A DNA stretch of 64,000 nt from Nocardioides halotolerans DSM 19273. GTDB lineage: Bacteria; Actinomycetota; Actinomycetes; Propionibacteriales; Nocardioidaceae. Both the position numbers and the translations under genes were made by a program. How positions within the stretch are numbered: position 1 is the stretch's first letter; each line of letters begins with the position of its first letter. Positions 1-9,831 of this stretch are shown piece by piece. The notes beneath the pieces are model-generated. The model made no database searches, was not told where the DNA came from, and was given only the letters and a program-made list of their open reading frames with translations. The DNA is taken from the NCBI RefSeq assembly GCF_000422805.1, contig NZ_AUGT01000022.1:97135-161134 (forward strand), read 5' to 3'.

Positions 1-935
1 CCGACGTGGACGGCGTCCATGAGCTCGGCCCGCCCGGTGACCGCCGCGAGCGGCAGCCCGCCCGCGATGCCCTTGGCCAGCGTGATCAGGTCGGGCTCGA
101 CGCCCTCGTCGTCGCAGGCGAACCAGTCGCCGGTGCGGCAGAACCCGGTCTGGATCTCGTCGGCGACGAACACCACCCCCGTGTCCTTCGCCCACGCGGA
201 CAGCGCCGGCAGGAAGCCCGGCGCCGGCACCACGAACCCGCCCTCGCCCTGGATCGGCTCGATCACCACGCACGCCAGGTTGTCGGCGCCGATCTGCTTG
301 TCCATCACGTCGATCGCGCGCTTCGCGGCCTCCTCGCCGGACAGGTCGTCGCGGAACGGGTAGGACATCGGGACCCGGTAGACCTCGCCGGCGAACGGGC
401 CGAAGCCGTTCTTGTACGGCATGTTCTTCGCGGTCATCGCCATCGTGAGGTTGGTGCGCCCGTGGTAGGCGTGGTCGAACACCGCCACCGCGTCGCGGCC
501 GGTTGCGACGCGCGCGATCTTGACGGCGTTCTCGACCGCCTCAGCCCCGGAGTTGAACAGCGCCGACTTCTTCTCGTGGTCGCCCGGCGTGAGCTCGGCG
601 AGCTGCTCGCACACGTCGACGTAGCCGTCGTAGGGCGTGACCATGAAGCAGCTGTGCGTGAACGCCGCCACCTGCTCCTGGACCCGCGACACCACCGACG
701 GGGCGGCGTTGCCGACGCTGGTCACCGCGATGCCTGAGCCGAGGTCGATGAGCGAGTTGCCGTCGGCGTCGACCAGCACGCCACCACCGGCAGCGACGAC
801 GAACACCGGCAGCATCGTGCCGACCCCGTCGGCGACGTGCGCCTTCTTGCGGTCGAGACGCGCCAGCGACTCCGGGCCGGGAATGCTGGTGACGAGGTTG
901 CGCTGCTGGGGGAGCGAGGGGCCGCCGGTGCTCAT
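1..935 (-). CDS. gabT: 4-aminobutyrate aminotransferase (GabT), C-terminus cut by window edge
   Basis: Class III PLP-dependent aminotransferase that moves the amino group of GABA to 2-oxoglutarate, giving succinate semialdehyde; cytosolic. I read 311 codons from ATG at 935 down to the window edge. Visible family signatures are [24 protein letters not shown], the acidic ADEIQTGF strand and the [10 protein letters not shown] segment whose lysine (about residue 288) forms the PLP aldimine. The C-terminal third lies outside the window. A TAGATT box at 942-947 ends 6 nt before the ATG with no Shine-Dalgarno, so a leaderless mRNA is likely. It is divergent from dxr. Related diaminobutyrate or ornithine aminotransferases are less likely. 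Confidence 0.88.
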   Translation of the reverse strand, partial: MSTGGPSLPQQRNLVTSIPGPESLARLDRKKAHVADGVGTMLPVFVVAAGGGVLVDADGNSLIDLGSGIAVTSVGNAAPSVVSRVQEQVAAFTHSCFMVTPYDGYVDVCEQLAELTPGDHEKKSALFNSGAEAVENAVKIARVATGRDAVAVFDHAYHGRTNLTMAMTAKNMPYKNGFGPFAGEVYRVPMSYPFRDDLSGEEAAKRAIDVMDKQIGADNLACVVIEPIQGEGGFVVPAPGFLPALSAWAKDTGVVFVADEIQTGFCRTGDWFACDDEGVEPDLITLAKGIAGGLPLAAVTGRAELMDAVHV

Positions 936-1013
936 TTCCGCAATCTAGCGCCCGCTTCGACGCGGCGCGCCCGCCGTTCTCGCAGTCCGTGGCCGGTGAG
1001 GGAGGATGGTGCG

Positions 1014-2129
1014 GTGCGTGACGTCGTGATCCTCGGGTCGACCGGGTCGGTCGGCACCCAGGCGCTCGACATCGTGCGCGCCAACCCCGACCGGTTCCGG
1101 GTCGTGGGGCTGACCGCGGGCGGGAGCAACCCCGACCTGTTCGAGCAGCAGGTGGCCGAGTTCGCGCCGGCGTACTCCGGCCTCGGTGAGGAGGCCTCCA
1201 CCGAGGCCGCCGCGATGGCGTGCGACGTCGTCCTCAACGCCGTCAACGGCGCGGTGGGCCTGCGGCCGACGCTGGCCGCGCTCGACGCGGGCAACACCCT
1301 GGCGCTGGCCAACAAGGAGAGCCTGATCGTGGGCGGCCCGCTGGTCCTCGAGCGCGCCCGGCCCGGGCAGATCGTGCCCGTCGACTCGGAGCACAGCGCG
1401 CTGGCGCAGTGCCTGCGCGGCGGCGCGCCCGAGGAGGTACGCCGCCTGGTGCTGACGGCGAGCGGCGGCCCCTTCCGCGGGCGGACGGTCGAGGAGCTGC
1501 ACGACGTGACCGTCGAGGAAGCACTGGCCCACCCCACGTGGGACATGGGCCCGGTCGTGACCATCAACTCCGCGACGCTGGTCAACAAGGGCCTGGAGGT
1601 CATCGAGGCGCACCTGCTCTTCGGCATCCCCATCGACCGAATCGACGTCGTGGTGCACCCGACGAGCGTCGTGCACTCGATGGTCGAGTTCGTCGACGGT
1701 GCGACCCTGGTCCAGGCCAGCCCACCCACGATGCTCATCCCCATCGCGCTGGGCCTGAGCTGGCCCGACCGGGTGCCCGACACGGCCCCCGCCGTCGACT
1801 GGACCAGACCGGAGACGTGGGAGTTCTTCCCCCTCGACGACGAGGCCTTTCCCGCGGTGGCACTGGCGAAGCGGGCCGCGACGACCGGCGGCACGGCGCC
1901 TGCCGTCTACAACGCCGCAAATGAGGTATGTGTCGAGGCCTTCCGACAAGGCAGGCTCGCGTTCACGCAGATCGTGCCAACGATCTCCGCCGTGCTCGCC
2001 CGCCACGACGTACCGTTGACCCCGGGGACGTCGCTGGCGGTCGAGGACGTCCTCGCCGCTGACGCGTGGGCCCGTGCGGAGGTCGTCCAGGGTGGCGTGG
2101 TCGCAGGACAAGGGGGGAACAGAGGGTGA
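1014..2129 (+). CDS. dxr: 1-deoxy-D-xylulose 5-phosphate reductoisomerase (Dxr/IspC)
   Basis: Second step of the MEP isoprenoid pathway: NADPH- and metal-dependent rearrangement and reduction of DXP to MEP. The NADPH loop GSTGSVG is at residues 8-14, followed by ANKESLI, the metal/substrate segment VDSEHSA, and SGGPFRG and [14 protein letters not shown] at 1014 puts the Rossmann strand at the extreme N-terminus as in the family; upstream in-frame codons are gabT promoter DNA. At 371 aa it is slightly short, because the linker between the first Rossmann strand and DVVLNAVNG looks abbreviated. Its stop overlaps the next gene (GTGA at 2126-2129), so dxr and rseP are translationally coupled. Confidence 0.93.
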   Translation: MRDVVILGSTGSVGTQALDIVRANPDRFRVVGLTAGGSNPDLFEQQVAEFAPAYSGLGEEASTEAAAMACDVVLNAVNGAVGLRPTLAALDAGNTLALANKESLIVGGPLVLERARPGQIVPVDSEHSALAQCLRGGAPEEVRRLVLTASGGPFRGRTVEELHDVTVEEALAHPTWDMGPVVTINSATLVNKGLEVIEAHLLFGIPIDRIDVVVHPTSVVHSMVEFVDGATLVQASPPTMLIPIALGLSWPDRVPDTAPAVDWTRPETWEFFPLDDEAFPAVALAKRAATTGGTAPAVYNAANEVCVEAFRQGRLAFTQIVPTISAVLARHDVPLTPGTSLAVEDVLAADAWARAEVVQGGVVAGQGGNRG

Positions 2130-3481
2130 GCAGCCTCTACTACGCGCTCGGGGTCGTGATCTTCTTCGGCTCGATCCTGATCTCGATCGGGCTCCACGAG
2201 CTCGGGCACATGATCCCGGCGAAGGCCTTCGGCGGGAAGGTCACCCAGTACTTCATCGGCTTCGGGCCGACCGTCTGGAGCCGGCGCCGCGGCGAGACCG
2301 AGTACGGCGTCAAGGCGATCCCGCTCGGCGGCTACGTGAAGATCGTCGGGATGCTGCCGCCCGGCGCCGAGCAGCTCGGCACCGTGACCTACGACGAGCA
2401 GGGCAACCAGGTCACGAAGATCCGCAAGTCCAACACCGGCCTGTTCACCCAGCTGATCTCCGACGCCCGCGCGGCCGAGTGGGAGCTGATCGGTCCCGAG
2501 GACGAGCCGCGGCTGTTCTACAAGATGCCCTGGTGGAAGAAGGTCGTCGTGATGGCCGGCGGCCCGTCGGTCAACATCGCGATCGCGTTCTTCCTGTTCT
2601 GGGGCGTGTTCGCCTTCTACGGCAACCCGGCCGACCGCGAGATCGACGCCGGCCAGCCGGCGATCAGCCACGTCAGCGACTGCGTCATCCCCTACACCGA
2701 GCAGCGCACCACCTGCGAGCCCGGCGACCCGGTCAGCCCGGCCGCCCAGGCGGGCCTCGAGCGCGGCGACGTGATCACGAGCTTCAACGGCACCGCGATC
2801 TCGTCCTACGACCAGCTCTCCGAGCTGATCCGCGCCAACGCCGACGGTGAGGCCGTCATCGGCTACACCCGCGACGGCACCGCCGCCGAGGCCACGGTCC
2901 ACACGCTCATCCAGTCCCGGCCCGACTCCGACGGCAGCGGCATGGTCGAGGTCGGCTTCCTCGGCATCCAGCCGACCACCCACCTCGTCACCGGCGGCCC
3001 GCTCTACACGACCGTGCAGATGGGCTACACCGCTGAGCAGACCGTCGAGGCCGTCATCCGGCTCCCGCAACGGGTCTGGGGCGTCGGCAAGGCCATCATC
3101 GGCCTCCAGGACCGCGACGAGGACAGCCCGGTGAGCATCGTCGGCGGCAGCCGGCTGGCGGGCGAGACCGTCTCGCTCGAGGGCTTCCCGGTGCAGCAGA
3201 AGATCGTCTACCTGCTGATGCTCATCGGCGGCTTCAACTTCTTCATCGGCGCCTTCAACTTCATCCCGCTGCTGCCGCTCGACGGCGGGCACATCGCCAG
3301 TGCCCTGTGGGAGGCCGTACGCCGCGGGCTCGCCCGCCTGCGCGGCCGTCCCGACCCGGGTCACGTCGACGCCGCCCGGCTGCTGCCGGTCGCCTACGTG
3401 ATGGCGTCGTTCATGCTCGCGATGAGCGTGGTGCTGATCGTCGGCGACTTCGTGGTGCCGCTCCACGTCCCCATCGGCTGA
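2126..3481 (+). CDS. rseP: RseP/Rip1-type M50 site-2 zinc metalloprotease
   Basis: Intramembrane zinc protease that cleaves anti-sigma factors or other membrane substrates. GTG at 2126 overlaps the dxr stop and is preceded by AGGGGGG at 2111-2117. The 451-aa product has the catalytic HELGH at residues 24-28 in the first membrane helix, a PDZ domain in the middle (about residues 200-280), and the second active-site motif [12 protein letters not shown] near residue 380 before the last helix. The dxr-rseP-ispG order is conserved in actinobacteria. Homologues such as M. tuberculosis Rip1 regulate envelope stress and lipid composition; the substrate here cannot be read from the sequence. Confidence 0.92.
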   Translation: MSSLYYALGVVIFFGSILISIGLHELGHMIPAKAFGGKVTQYFIGFGPTVWSRRRGETEYGVKAIPLGGYVKIVGMLPPGAEQLGTVTYDEQGNQVTKIRKSNTGLFTQLISDARAAEWELIGPEDEPRLFYKMPWWKKVVVMAGGPSVNIAIAFFLFWGVFAFYGNPADREIDAGQPAISHVSDCVIPYTEQRTTCEPGDPVSPAAQAGLERGDVITSFNGTAISSYDQLSELIRANADGEAVIGYTRDGTAAEATVHTLIQSRPDSDGSGMVEVGFLGIQPTTHLVTGGPLYTTVQMGYTAEQTVEAVIRLPQRVWGVGKAIIGLQDRDEDSPVSIVGGSRLAGETVSLEGFPVQQKIVYLLMLIGGFNFFIGAFNFIPLLPLDGGHIASALWEAVRRGLARLRGRPDPGHVDAARLLPVAYVMASFMLAMSVVLIVGDFVVPLHVPIG

Positions 3482-3533
3482 CGGCCCGCTTCTGATTGGG
3501 GAGGGCCTCCGCCCGCGCCGTACGCTGGAGACC

Positions 3534-4685
3534 ATGACGGAGATCAACCTGGGGATGCCCGCGGCACCCCCGCCGGTGCTCGCGCCGCGCCGCAAGACCC
3601 GCCAGATCAAGGTGGGCAAGGTCGGCGTCGGCAGCGACTTCCCGATCTCGGTCCAGTCGATGACGACGACCCTGACGGCCGACGTCAACGCCACCCTCCA
3701 GCAGATCGCGGAGCTCACCGCCACCGGGTGCGACATCGTGCGGGTCGCGTGCCCCTCGCAGGACGACGCCGACGCGCTGCCGGAGATCGCGCAGCACTCC
3801 CAGATCCCGGTCATCGCCGACATCCACTTCCAGCCCAAGTACGTCTTCGCCGCCATCGAGGCGGGCTGCGCGGCAGTCCGGGTCAACCCGGGCAACATCC
3901 GCAAGTTCGACGACCAGGTCAAGGAGATCGCGGCCGCCGCGAAGGACCACGGCACCTCGATCCGGATCGGCGTCAACGCCGGCTCGCTCGACCCGCGGCT
4001 CCTCGAGAAGTACGGCCGCGCCACCCCCGAGGCCCTGGTCGAGTCGGCGGTGTGGGAGGCCTCGCTGTTCGAGGAGCACGACTTCCACGACTTCAAGATC
4101 TCGGTCAAGCACAACGACCCGGTCGTGATGGTGCGTGCCTACGAGCTGCTCGCCGAGGCCGGCGACTGGCCGCTGCACCTCGGCGTCACCGAGGCCGGGC
4201 CGGCGTTCCAGGGCACGATCAAGTCGGCGACGGCGTTCGGCGCCCTGCTCTCGCAGGGCATCGGCGACACGATCCGCGTCTCGCTGTCCGCGCCGCCGGT
4301 CGAGGAGGTCAAGGTCGGCCTCCAGATCCTGGAGTCGCTCAACCTCAAGCCCCGCCGTCTCGAGATCGTCTCGTGCCCCTCGTGCGGCCGGGCCCAGGTC
4401 GACGTCTACACGCTCGCCGAGCAGGTCACGGCCGGCCTCGACGGCCTCGAGGTGCCCCTGCGCGTCGCGGTCATGGGCTGCGTCGTCAACGGGCCGGGCG
4501 AGGCCCGCGAGGCCGACCTCGGCGTGGCCTCCGGCAACGGCAAGGGCCAGATCTTCGTCAAGGGCGAGGTCATCAAGACCGTGCCCGAGTCGCAGATCGT
4601 GGAGACCCTCATCGAGGAGGCCATGCGCATCGCCGAGGGCATGGAGAGCGTCGACGGCGCCGGCGCGACCGTCTCGGTCAGCTGA
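3534..4685 (+). CDS. ispG: 4-hydroxy-3-methylbut-2-en-1-yl diphosphate synthase (IspG/GcpE)
   Basis: Penultimate MEP pathway enzyme: a [4Fe-4S] enzyme that reductively opens MEcPP to HMBPP. The 383-aa protein has the TIM barrel with [12 protein letters not shown] near residue 40 and the C-terminal cluster domain with SCPSCGR (Cys about 281 and 284) and [11 protein letters not shown] (Cys about 316), the three ligands expected. A TACGCT box at 3521-3526 ends 7 nt before ATG 3534, suggesting its own leaderless promoter as well as read-through from dxr-rseP. Confidence 0.95.
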   Translation: MTEINLGMPAAPPPVLAPRRKTRQIKVGKVGVGSDFPISVQSMTTTLTADVNATLQQIAELTATGCDIVRVACPSQDDADALPEIAQHSQIPVIADIHFQPKYVFAAIEAGCAAVRVNPGNIRKFDDQVKEIAAAAKDHGTSIRIGVNAGSLDPRLLEKYGRATPEALVESAVWEASLFEEHDFHDFKISVKHNDPVVMVRAYELLAEAGDWPLHLGVTEAGPAFQGTIKSATAFGALLSQGIGDTIRVSLSAPPVEEVKVGLQILESLNLKPRRLEIVSCPSCGRAQVDVYTLAEQVTAGLDGLEVPLRVAVMGCVVNGPGEAREADLGVASGNGKGQIFVKGEVIKTVPESQIVETLIEEAMRIAEGMESVDGAGATVSVS

Positions 4686-4708
4686 GCGCCAACCTCTAGG
4701 CTCGTCCC

Positions 4709-5554
4709 GTGCTCACCACGCGCCACGGAGTCCGCGCCCTCGGTGCGGCCGACCTGGACGCGTTCCTCGAGCTCACCAGCAAGGACCCGGTCGTCAACGT
4801 GTTCGTCGACCACCGCGCCCGCACCACCAACCTCGAGCCGCGCTGGCTCGGCGGTGAGGTGTGGGGCCGGTTCGACGGCGGCGACCTGGTCGCGGCGTGC
4901 CACGTCGGCGCCAACCTGGTGCCGGTGGAGGCGACGGAGGAGGACGCCCGCGCCTTCGGGGAGCGGGCGCTGACGCGCGGCCGCACCGCGTCGACGATCG
5001 TCGGGCGCCACGAGGCGGTGGAGCCGTTCTGGCACACGGTCGCCGACCAGTGGGAGCGGCCGCGCGAGCTGCGCTGGCGGCAGCCGCACCTCGAGATCGA
5101 CCGCTCGCCCCTGGTCGAGGGCCATCCCGACGTACGCCGGACCACCCGCGGCGACCTCGACCTCCTCTACCCGGCCTGCGTGGCGATGTACACCGAGGAG
5201 GTCGGGGTCTCGCCCGAGGTGGGCGGTGGCGCCGAGCTCTACCGGGCGCGCGTCCAGCAGCTGATCAGCCGCGGCTGGTCGTTCGCCCGCTTCGACGGCG
5301 GCCGGCTGGTGTTCAAGGCCGAGGTCGCCTGCGCCTCGCCGTACGCCGCCCAGATCCAGGGCGTGTTCGTGCCGTCCGACCTGCGCGGCCAGGGGCACGC
5401 CGTGTCGGGCATGGCGGCGGTGGTCGACCTCGTGCGGCGCGAGATCGCCCCGACGGTCTCGCTCTACGTCAACGAGTGGAACACCCCGGCGCGGCGCGCC
5501 TACGAGCGCGTCGGCTTCCGCGAGACCGCGCGGTTCTCGACGGTGATGTTCTGA
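4709..5554 (+). CDS. GNAT acetyltransferase with N-terminal DUF4081-like domain
   Basis: 281-aa protein with two halves. The N-terminal half (residues 1-130) resembles the degenerate GNAT domain often annotated DUF4081. The C-terminal half is a GNAT fold with the acetyl-CoA loop region IQGVFVPSDLRGQGHAVSGMA and the YVNEWNTPARRAYERVGF helix that closes the fold. The substrate is unknown. Actinobacterial genomes commonly keep such a gene just after ispG. TAGGCT at 4697-4702 ends 6 nt before GTG 4709, which supports this start and a leaderless transcript separate from ispG. Confidence 0.8.
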   Translation: MLTTRHGVRALGAADLDAFLELTSKDPVVNVFVDHRARTTNLEPRWLGGEVWGRFDGGDLVAACHVGANLVPVEATEEDARAFGERALTRGRTASTIVGRHEAVEPFWHTVADQWERPRELRWRQPHLEIDRSPLVEGHPDVRRTTRGDLDLLYPACVAMYTEEVGVSPEVGGGAELYRARVQQLISRGWSFARFDGGRLVFKAEVACASPYAAQIQGVFVPSDLRGQGHAVSGMAAVVDLVRREIAPTVSLYVNEWNTPARRAYERVGFRETARFSTVMF

Positions 5555-5589
5555 CAGCGGTGCCCGGTCAGGGCGTTAGCCTGCGGCCC

Positions 5590-5958
5590 ATGCCACTACC
5601 GCGCAGCTCGCGCCTCCTCGTCGGCGGCTTCCTCGCCAGCGGCGCGGTCCACCTCGCGAGGCCCGAGGTCTACGAGCCGCTGATGCCGGCGTGGCTGCCG
5701 GCCCACCGCGAGGTGATCCTCGCGAGCGGCGTGGCGGAGCTCGCGTGCGCGGTCGGGATGGCGCTGCCCCGCACCCGCCGGGTCTCGGGCTGGGCGAGCG
5801 TCGCGCTGCTGCTCGGCGTCTGGCCGGGCAACCTGAAGATGGCGCTCGACAGCAACCGGTCGCGCAGCACGGCGTTCAAGGCGCTCGCGTGGGGCCGTAT
5901 GCCCCTGCAGGTCCCGATGATCGGAGCCGCGGTCGCGGCCGCGCGGTCCGCGCGCTGA
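5590..5958 (+). CDS. DoxX-like small integral membrane protein
   Basis: 122-aa protein predicted to span the membrane about four times, with charged loops and the signature WPGNLKMALD near residue 85. This matches the DoxX-like family of small membrane proteins of uncertain function, some linked to thiol-redox control. I assign no reaction. ATG 5590 is preceded at 7 nt by TAGCCT (5577-5582), a probable leaderless promoter. The gene converges on the secreted protein at 6001, and a 13-bp perfect hairpin covers both ends. Confidence 0.65.
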   Translation: MPLPRSSRLLVGGFLASGAVHLARPEVYEPLMPAWLPAHREVILASGVAELACAVGMALPRTRRVSGWASVALLLGVWPGNLKMALDSNRSRSTAFKALAWGRMPLQVPMIGAAVAAARSAR

Positions 5959-5988
5959 GGTCGTCTCGACCCCGGGCGCGGACCGCGC
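5941..5988. terminator. Bidirectional hairpin between convergent genes
   Basis: GCGCGGTCCGCGC (5941-5953) and its exact reverse complement (5976-5988) flank a 22-nt loop. The left arm lies in the last codons of the DoxX-like gene and the right arm just before the stop of the gene at 6001. It has no T-tract, as is common for high-GC actinobacterial terminators. Position and symmetry suggest it ends transcription from both sides. Confidence 0.5.
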
Positions 5989-6000
5989 GTCGCGGACCGG

Positions 6001-6984
6001 TCAGGCCGCCCGCAGCGTCTCGGCCGGGCGCAGCTTGCTGGCGCGCTCGCAGTCGGTGCCGGTGCAGCGGGCCGTGAACGCCTTGCGGGCGCCGTTGACC
6101 TCGAGCAGCAGCGCCGTCTGCGACTCCCAGGTGATCTCCCCGAACCAGTTGGCGCGCACCTGGTAGCGGCCGAGGTGCTTGCCGTCGATGGTGCGGGCGT
6201 CGACCCGGCCCGGGCCGGGGCCGTCGGAGAGGATGCCGACGGTAGCGATGCGCGTGGCGTCGGGGTTGAACGCCGCCACGGCCTCGGTGCACGACCGCCA
6301 CAGCTTGGCGCCGGTCGTGATGCGGGTGACCAGCGTGCAGCCGCCGTCGTAGGGGTCCTTGGTGAACGTCGCGAGCACGTCGCTCGACAGGTCGCCGACG
6401 TAGCCCGGCTTGGCGTTGACCACCCCGACCGAGTCGCCGGTCGTCGTCCAGAGCAGGGTCTTGTCGACGGTGCCGATCAGCACCCGGTCGGTCTCGGCGT
6501 CCAGCGCGGAGGGGTAGCCCTTGAAGCTGCGCGACGCGAGCTGGGCGCCGGTCGTGGCGTCGTAGGCGGTGATCGTGCTCTTCGAGGTGCGGGTGTTCTT
6601 CGTCGCCACGATGCGGGCGCCGTCCCCGGAGAGGATGGTCTGGTAGACGTTCGCCTTCGTCAGCAGCGTCCGGTCACCCTGCGCGGTGACCCGGAAGATC
6701 CGGCCGTGGCCGCCCTGCTTGTTGGCGGTGGCGACGACGTACGCCGACCCGGACTTGCCGAGCAGCCGCACCACCGGGGCGCTGATCGTGACCCGCACGG
6801 CGCCGTCCACCACCGTCGTGCCCTCGACGTGGGGCACGGCCACGTCGGCACCGCGCGGCAGATCGCCCGGCGTCAGCGTGATGGCCGGCTTCGCAGTCGC
6901 CGGCGACGCGAGGAGCGTGGTGGTCAGGGCGGCGGCGCCGAGGGCGGCGAGGGTGCCCACGAATGGGCGGAACAGGGGGCGCAT
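6001..6984 (-). CDS. Secreted protein with beta-propeller-like repeats, function unknown
   Basis: 327-aa protein with a clear Sec signal peptide: a basic start (MRPLFRPF), a hydrophobic core, then LASPATAK with likely cleavage near residue 31. The mature part has repeating strands of the type '[12 protein letters not shown]' and '[16 protein letters not shown]', similar to TolB/WD40-like blades, and paired cysteines ([13 protein letters not shown] and ARCTGTDC) that could form disulfides. I do not recognise a family. ATG 6984 has an AAAGGA Shine-Dalgarno. A 6-bp inverted repeat with a 7-nt spacer (CCTGCA...TGCAGG, 7033-7051) lies in the shared region with proS. Confidence 0.7.
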   Translation of the reverse strand: MRPLFRPFVGTLAALGAAALTTTLLASPATAKPAITLTPGDLPRGADVAVPHVEGTTVVDGAVRVTISAPVVRLLGKSGSAYVVATANKQGGHGRIFRVTAQGDRTLLTKANVYQTILSGDGARIVATKNTRTSKSTITAYDATTGAQLASRSFKGYPSALDAETDRVLIGTVDKTLLWTTTGDSVGVVNAKPGYVGDLSSDVLATFTKDPYDGGCTLVTRITTGAKLWRSCTEAVAAFNPDATRIATVGILSDGPGPGRVDARTIDGKHLGRYQVRANWFGEITWESQTALLLEVNGARKAFTARCTGTDCERASKLRPAETLRAA

Positions 6985-7032
6985 GGCGCGTCCTTTCGGG
7001 TGGAGTTGGTCAGCACAGGGAAGACGCCCGGG

Positions 7033-7051
7033 CCTGCAGAATGGTTGCAGG
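7033..7051. promoter_or_regulatory. Inverted repeat in the divergent proS/secreted-protein gap
   Basis: CCTGCA (7033-7038) and TGCAGG (7046-7051) are perfect arms around a 7-nt spacer, lying about 50 nt upstream of the secreted-protein start and 70 nt upstream of proS. A dyad of this size fits an operator, but no local regulator suggests itself and chance cannot be excluded. Confidence 0.25.
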
Positions 7052-7121
7052 TCCGGCCGCAGCGGTGTCCGGACCGAAACCGCGTCGAAGTCGCCGGCGG
7101 CGCGCCCGTACCCTTCTCGGC

Positions 7122-8900
7122 ATGATCCTGCGGATGTCCAGCCTGTTCGTGCGCACCCTGCGTGACGACCCTGCGGACGCCGAGGTCCCGAGCCACCGGC
7201 TCCTGGTCCGGGCCGGCTACATCCGCCGCGCGGCGCCCGGCATCTACACCTGGCTGCCGCTGGGGCTGCGGGTGCTGCGCAAGATCGAGGACATCATTCG
7301 CGAGGAGATGGACTCCATCGGCGGCCAGGAGCTGCTGTTCCCCGCGCTGCTCCCGCGCGAGCCCTACGACGCGAGCGGCCGCTGGACCGAGTACGGCGAC
7401 GGCATCTTCCGGCTCAAGGATCGCAAGGACGGCGACTACCTGCTCGGTCCCACCCACGAGGAGATGTTCACCCTCGTCGTGAAGGACCTGTACTCGTCGT
7501 ACAAGGACCTGCCGCTGACGATCTACCAGATCCAGAACAAGTACCGCGACGAGGCGCGCCCCCGCGCCGGGCTGCTGCGCGGCCGCGAGTTCGTGATGAA
7601 GGACAGCTACTCCTTCGACATCGACGACGCCGGGCTCGACGAGAGCTACCAGCGGCACCGCAACGCCTACATCCGGATCTTCGACAAGCTCGGGTTCGAG
7701 TACGTCATCGTCAAGGCCGAGGCCGGCGCGATGGGCGGCTCGAAGTCCGAGGAGTTCCTCGCCAAGGCCGAGGTCGGCGAGGACACCTACGTGCGCTGCA
7801 CGCGCTGCGACTACGCCGCGAACGTCGAGGCGGTCGACACCCCGCGGCCCCCGGCCAGGCCCTTCGACGACGCGCCGGCCGCGCACACGGAGCAGACGCC
7901 CGGCACCCCGACCATCGACTCGCTGGTCGCCCACCTCAACGAGCGGTTCCCGCGCGCCGACCGCGAGTGGCACGCCGGCGACACCCTCAAGAACGTCGTG
8001 TTCTCGGTCCGCCACCCCGACGGCACCGTCGAGGCGCTGGCGGTGGGGCTGCCGGGAGACCGCGAGGTCGACGCCAAGCGGCTGGAGTCCAAGCTCGGCG
8101 AGGGCGTGGTGTTCGAGCCCTTCGGCGAGGCGGACTTCGCCGCTCGCCCCACCCTGGCCAAGGGCTACATCGGGCCGGGCGCGCTCGGGGAGAAGAAGCC
8201 CGCCGGTGTCCGCTACCTGCTCGACCCGCGGGTGGTCGACGGCACGGCGTGGGTCACTGGCGCCGACGTCGACGGCAGCCACGTGCTCGACCTGGTCGCC
8301 GGCCGCGACTTCACCAGCGACGGCCTCATCGACGTCGCCGAGGTGCGCGACGGCGACCCCTGCCCGGTCTGCGGCCACACCGACGGCGGCATCCTCGAGT
8401 CGGCCCGCGGCATCGAGATGGGCCACATCTTCCAGCTCGGCCGCCTGTACGCCGACGCGCTCGACCTGCAGGTGCTCGACGAGAACGGCAAGCTCGTCAC
8501 GGTCACGATGGGCTCCTACGGCATCGGCCCCTCGCGTGCGGTCGCCGCGATCGCCGAGGGCACCCTCGACGAGCTCGGCCTGTCGTGGCCGCGCAACGTC
8601 GCCCCGGCCGACGTGCACCTGGTCGCGACGGGCAAGGACGACGAGGTCTTCACCGCCGCGGAGCGGATCGCCACCGAGCTGTCGGCGGCGGGGGTCGACG
8701 TGCTCTACGACGACCGCCCGAAGGTCAGCCCGGGCGTGAAGTTCAAGGACGCCGAGATGATCGGCGTCCCGACCATCGTCGTCGTCGGCCGCAACCTCGC
8801 CGAGGGCACCATCGAGGTCCGCGACCGCGCCTCCGGAGCGCGCGAGGACGTCCCCGTCGACGCGGTCGTCGACCACCTGGTGGCGGTCGTCAAGGCCTGA
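7122..8900 (+). CDS. proS: Prolyl-tRNA synthetase (bacterial long form)
   Basis: Class II aminoacyl-tRNA synthetase that charges tRNA-Pro. The 592-aa length and a YbaK-like editing insertion (about residues 230-390) mark the bacterial ProS type. Motif 2 is seen in [17 protein letters not shown] and motif 3 in [10 protein letters not shown]; the anticodon-binding domain follows, ending with [17 protein letters not shown] 7122 is chosen because TACCCT (7109-7114) lies 7 nt upstream, a leaderless arrangement; ATG 7134 is an in-frame alternative. CxxC pairs (CTRCDY, CPVCGH) flank the insertion. Confidence 0.95.
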   Translation: MILRMSSLFVRTLRDDPADAEVPSHRLLVRAGYIRRAAPGIYTWLPLGLRVLRKIEDIIREEMDSIGGQELLFPALLPREPYDASGRWTEYGDGIFRLKDRKDGDYLLGPTHEEMFTLVVKDLYSSYKDLPLTIYQIQNKYRDEARPRAGLLRGREFVMKDSYSFDIDDAGLDESYQRHRNAYIRIFDKLGFEYVIVKAEAGAMGGSKSEEFLAKAEVGEDTYVRCTRCDYAANVEAVDTPRPPARPFDDAPAAHTEQTPGTPTIDSLVAHLNERFPRADREWHAGDTLKNVVFSVRHPDGTVEALAVGLPGDREVDAKRLESKLGEGVVFEPFGEADFAARPTLAKGYIGPGALGEKKPAGVRYLLDPRVVDGTAWVTGADVDGSHVLDLVAGRDFTSDGLIDVAEVRDGDPCPVCGHTDGGILESARGIEMGHIFQLGRLYADALDLQVLDENGKLVTVTMGSYGIGPSRAVAAIAEGTLDELGLSWPRNVAPADVHLVATGKDDEVFTAAERIATELSAAGVDVLYDDRPKVSPGVKFKDAEMIGVPTIVVVGRNLAEGTIEVRDRASGAREDVPVDAVVDHLVAVVKA

Positions 8901-8931
8901 CGTGCGCGGACCGGACACTAGGGTGCGGCCC

Positions 8932-9633
8932 ATGCCGATCGACGCCGTGATCTTCGACTGGGGCGGCACGCTCACCGCGTGGCACGACATCGACTTCCAC
9001 GCCGAGTCGCTGGCGCTGGCCCAGGCCGTGGTCGACGCCGACCACGACGTCGAGGTCTCGCAGCGACTCTTGCACGCTGCGGGCAGCACGATCTGGGGTC
9101 GCTCCCGCGACCACCAGCAGAGCGCGACGGTCGCCGACCTGTTCACCGAGGCGGGGCTCGCGCACGACCCCGAGCTGCTCAAGGCCTACTACGACTTCTG
9201 GGAGCCGCACACCTACACCGACCCGGTGGTGCGGCCGACGTGGGAGGCCCTGCGCGCCGACGGCATCAAGGTCGGGGTGCTCTCCAACACGATCTGGCCG
9301 CGGGCCTGGCACGAGCACTTCTTCGAGCGCGACGGCGTCCTCGAGCTGCTCGACGGCGCCGTCTACACCAGCGAGATCCCGTGGACGAAGCCCTCGCCGC
9401 GGGCCTTCGCGGCCGCCATGGACGCCGTGGGAGTCACCGACCCGGCGCGCTGCGTCTACGTCGGCGACCGCCTCTTCGACGACGTGTGGGGCGCCCGCAA
9501 CGCCGGCCTGAAGGCGGTCCACCTGCCCCACAGCGCGATCCCGCCCGAGCAGGTCGGCCACACCGAGGGGACGCCCGACGCCGTCGTGCAGTCCGTGGCT
9601 GAGCTGCCGGCGCTGGTCAGAAACGGCCTCTGA
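8932..9633 (+). CDS. HAD-superfamily hydrolase (subfamily IA)
   Basis: 233-aa haloacid-dehalogenase-type phosphatase. Motif I is IFDWGGTL (Asp9), motif II VLSNT near residue 115, motif III lysine in WTKPSP and motif IV VGDRLFDDVWGARNAGL. The second Asp of the usual DxDGT is replaced by Gly (DWGGT), a variant known in some HAD-IA proteins that lack the usual general acid/base. The substrate cannot be predicted. TAGGGT (8919-8924) 7 nt before ATG 8932 suggests leaderless transcription independent of proS. Confidence 0.82.
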   Translation: MPIDAVIFDWGGTLTAWHDIDFHAESLALAQAVVDADHDVEVSQRLLHAAGSTIWGRSRDHQQSATVADLFTEAGLAHDPELLKAYYDFWEPHTYTDPVVRPTWEALRADGIKVGVLSNTIWPRAWHEHFFERDGVLELLDGAVYTSEIPWTKPSPRAFAAAMDAVGVTDPARCVYVGDRLFDDVWGARNAGLKAVHLPHSAIPPEQVGHTEGTPDAVVQSVAELPALVRNGL

Positions 9634-9670
9634 CCTGCGCCGACGCACGAAGTCGCAGCGGTGCGGCGCC

Positions 9671-9690
9671 GCGGGGGCGAATACCCCCGC
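9671..9690 (+). terminator. Hairpin terminator after the HAD gene
   Basis: GCGGGGG (9671-9677) and CCCCCGC (9684-9690) form a perfect 7-bp stem around a 6-nt loop, followed shortly by ACTTTT. It is 38 nt after the HAD stop and would also serve the convergent gene ending at 9832. Confidence 0.55.
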
Positions 9691-9701
9691 CAGTACAACT
9701 T

Positions 9702-9717
9702 TTGCAAGAACTTGCAA
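9702..9717. promoter_or_regulatory. Palindrome resembling a LacI-family operator, with no obvious target gene
   Basis: TTGCAAG-AA-CTTGCAA is a perfect 7-bp inverted repeat with a 2-nt spacer. Motifs built on CTTGCAA/TTGCAAG are known targets of actinobacterial LacI-type regulators of alpha-glucoside genes. This copy sits between two convergent gene ends, where no promoter is expected. A second perfect repeat, TGCAATGC (9713-9720) with GCATTGCA (9761-9768), overlaps it. It may be a relic of a lost promoter or serve a small RNA I cannot define. Confidence 0.4.
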
Positions 9718-9831
9718 TGCAGACTTGTGCAGAGACCATCGCCTCGCGATCCCCGGCTCCGCATTGCATAGTCGTGGTCAGGACGAAGCAGGTGGGGACG
9801 GCCCAAGCCAGGGGGTCCCGAGCGTTCGCCT

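Noticed and set aside
1907..4114. Minus-strand open frame opposite rseP and ispG
   Set aside because: Shadow frame created by high GC; both plus-strand genes are conserved with intact active sites.
2126..4685. PTS, Psp or MEP clusters as recent horizontal transfers
   Set aside because: Codon use and GC look uniform with neighbours by eye, and the MEP and Psp gene orders are typical for actinobacteria; no integrase or tRNA junction is present.
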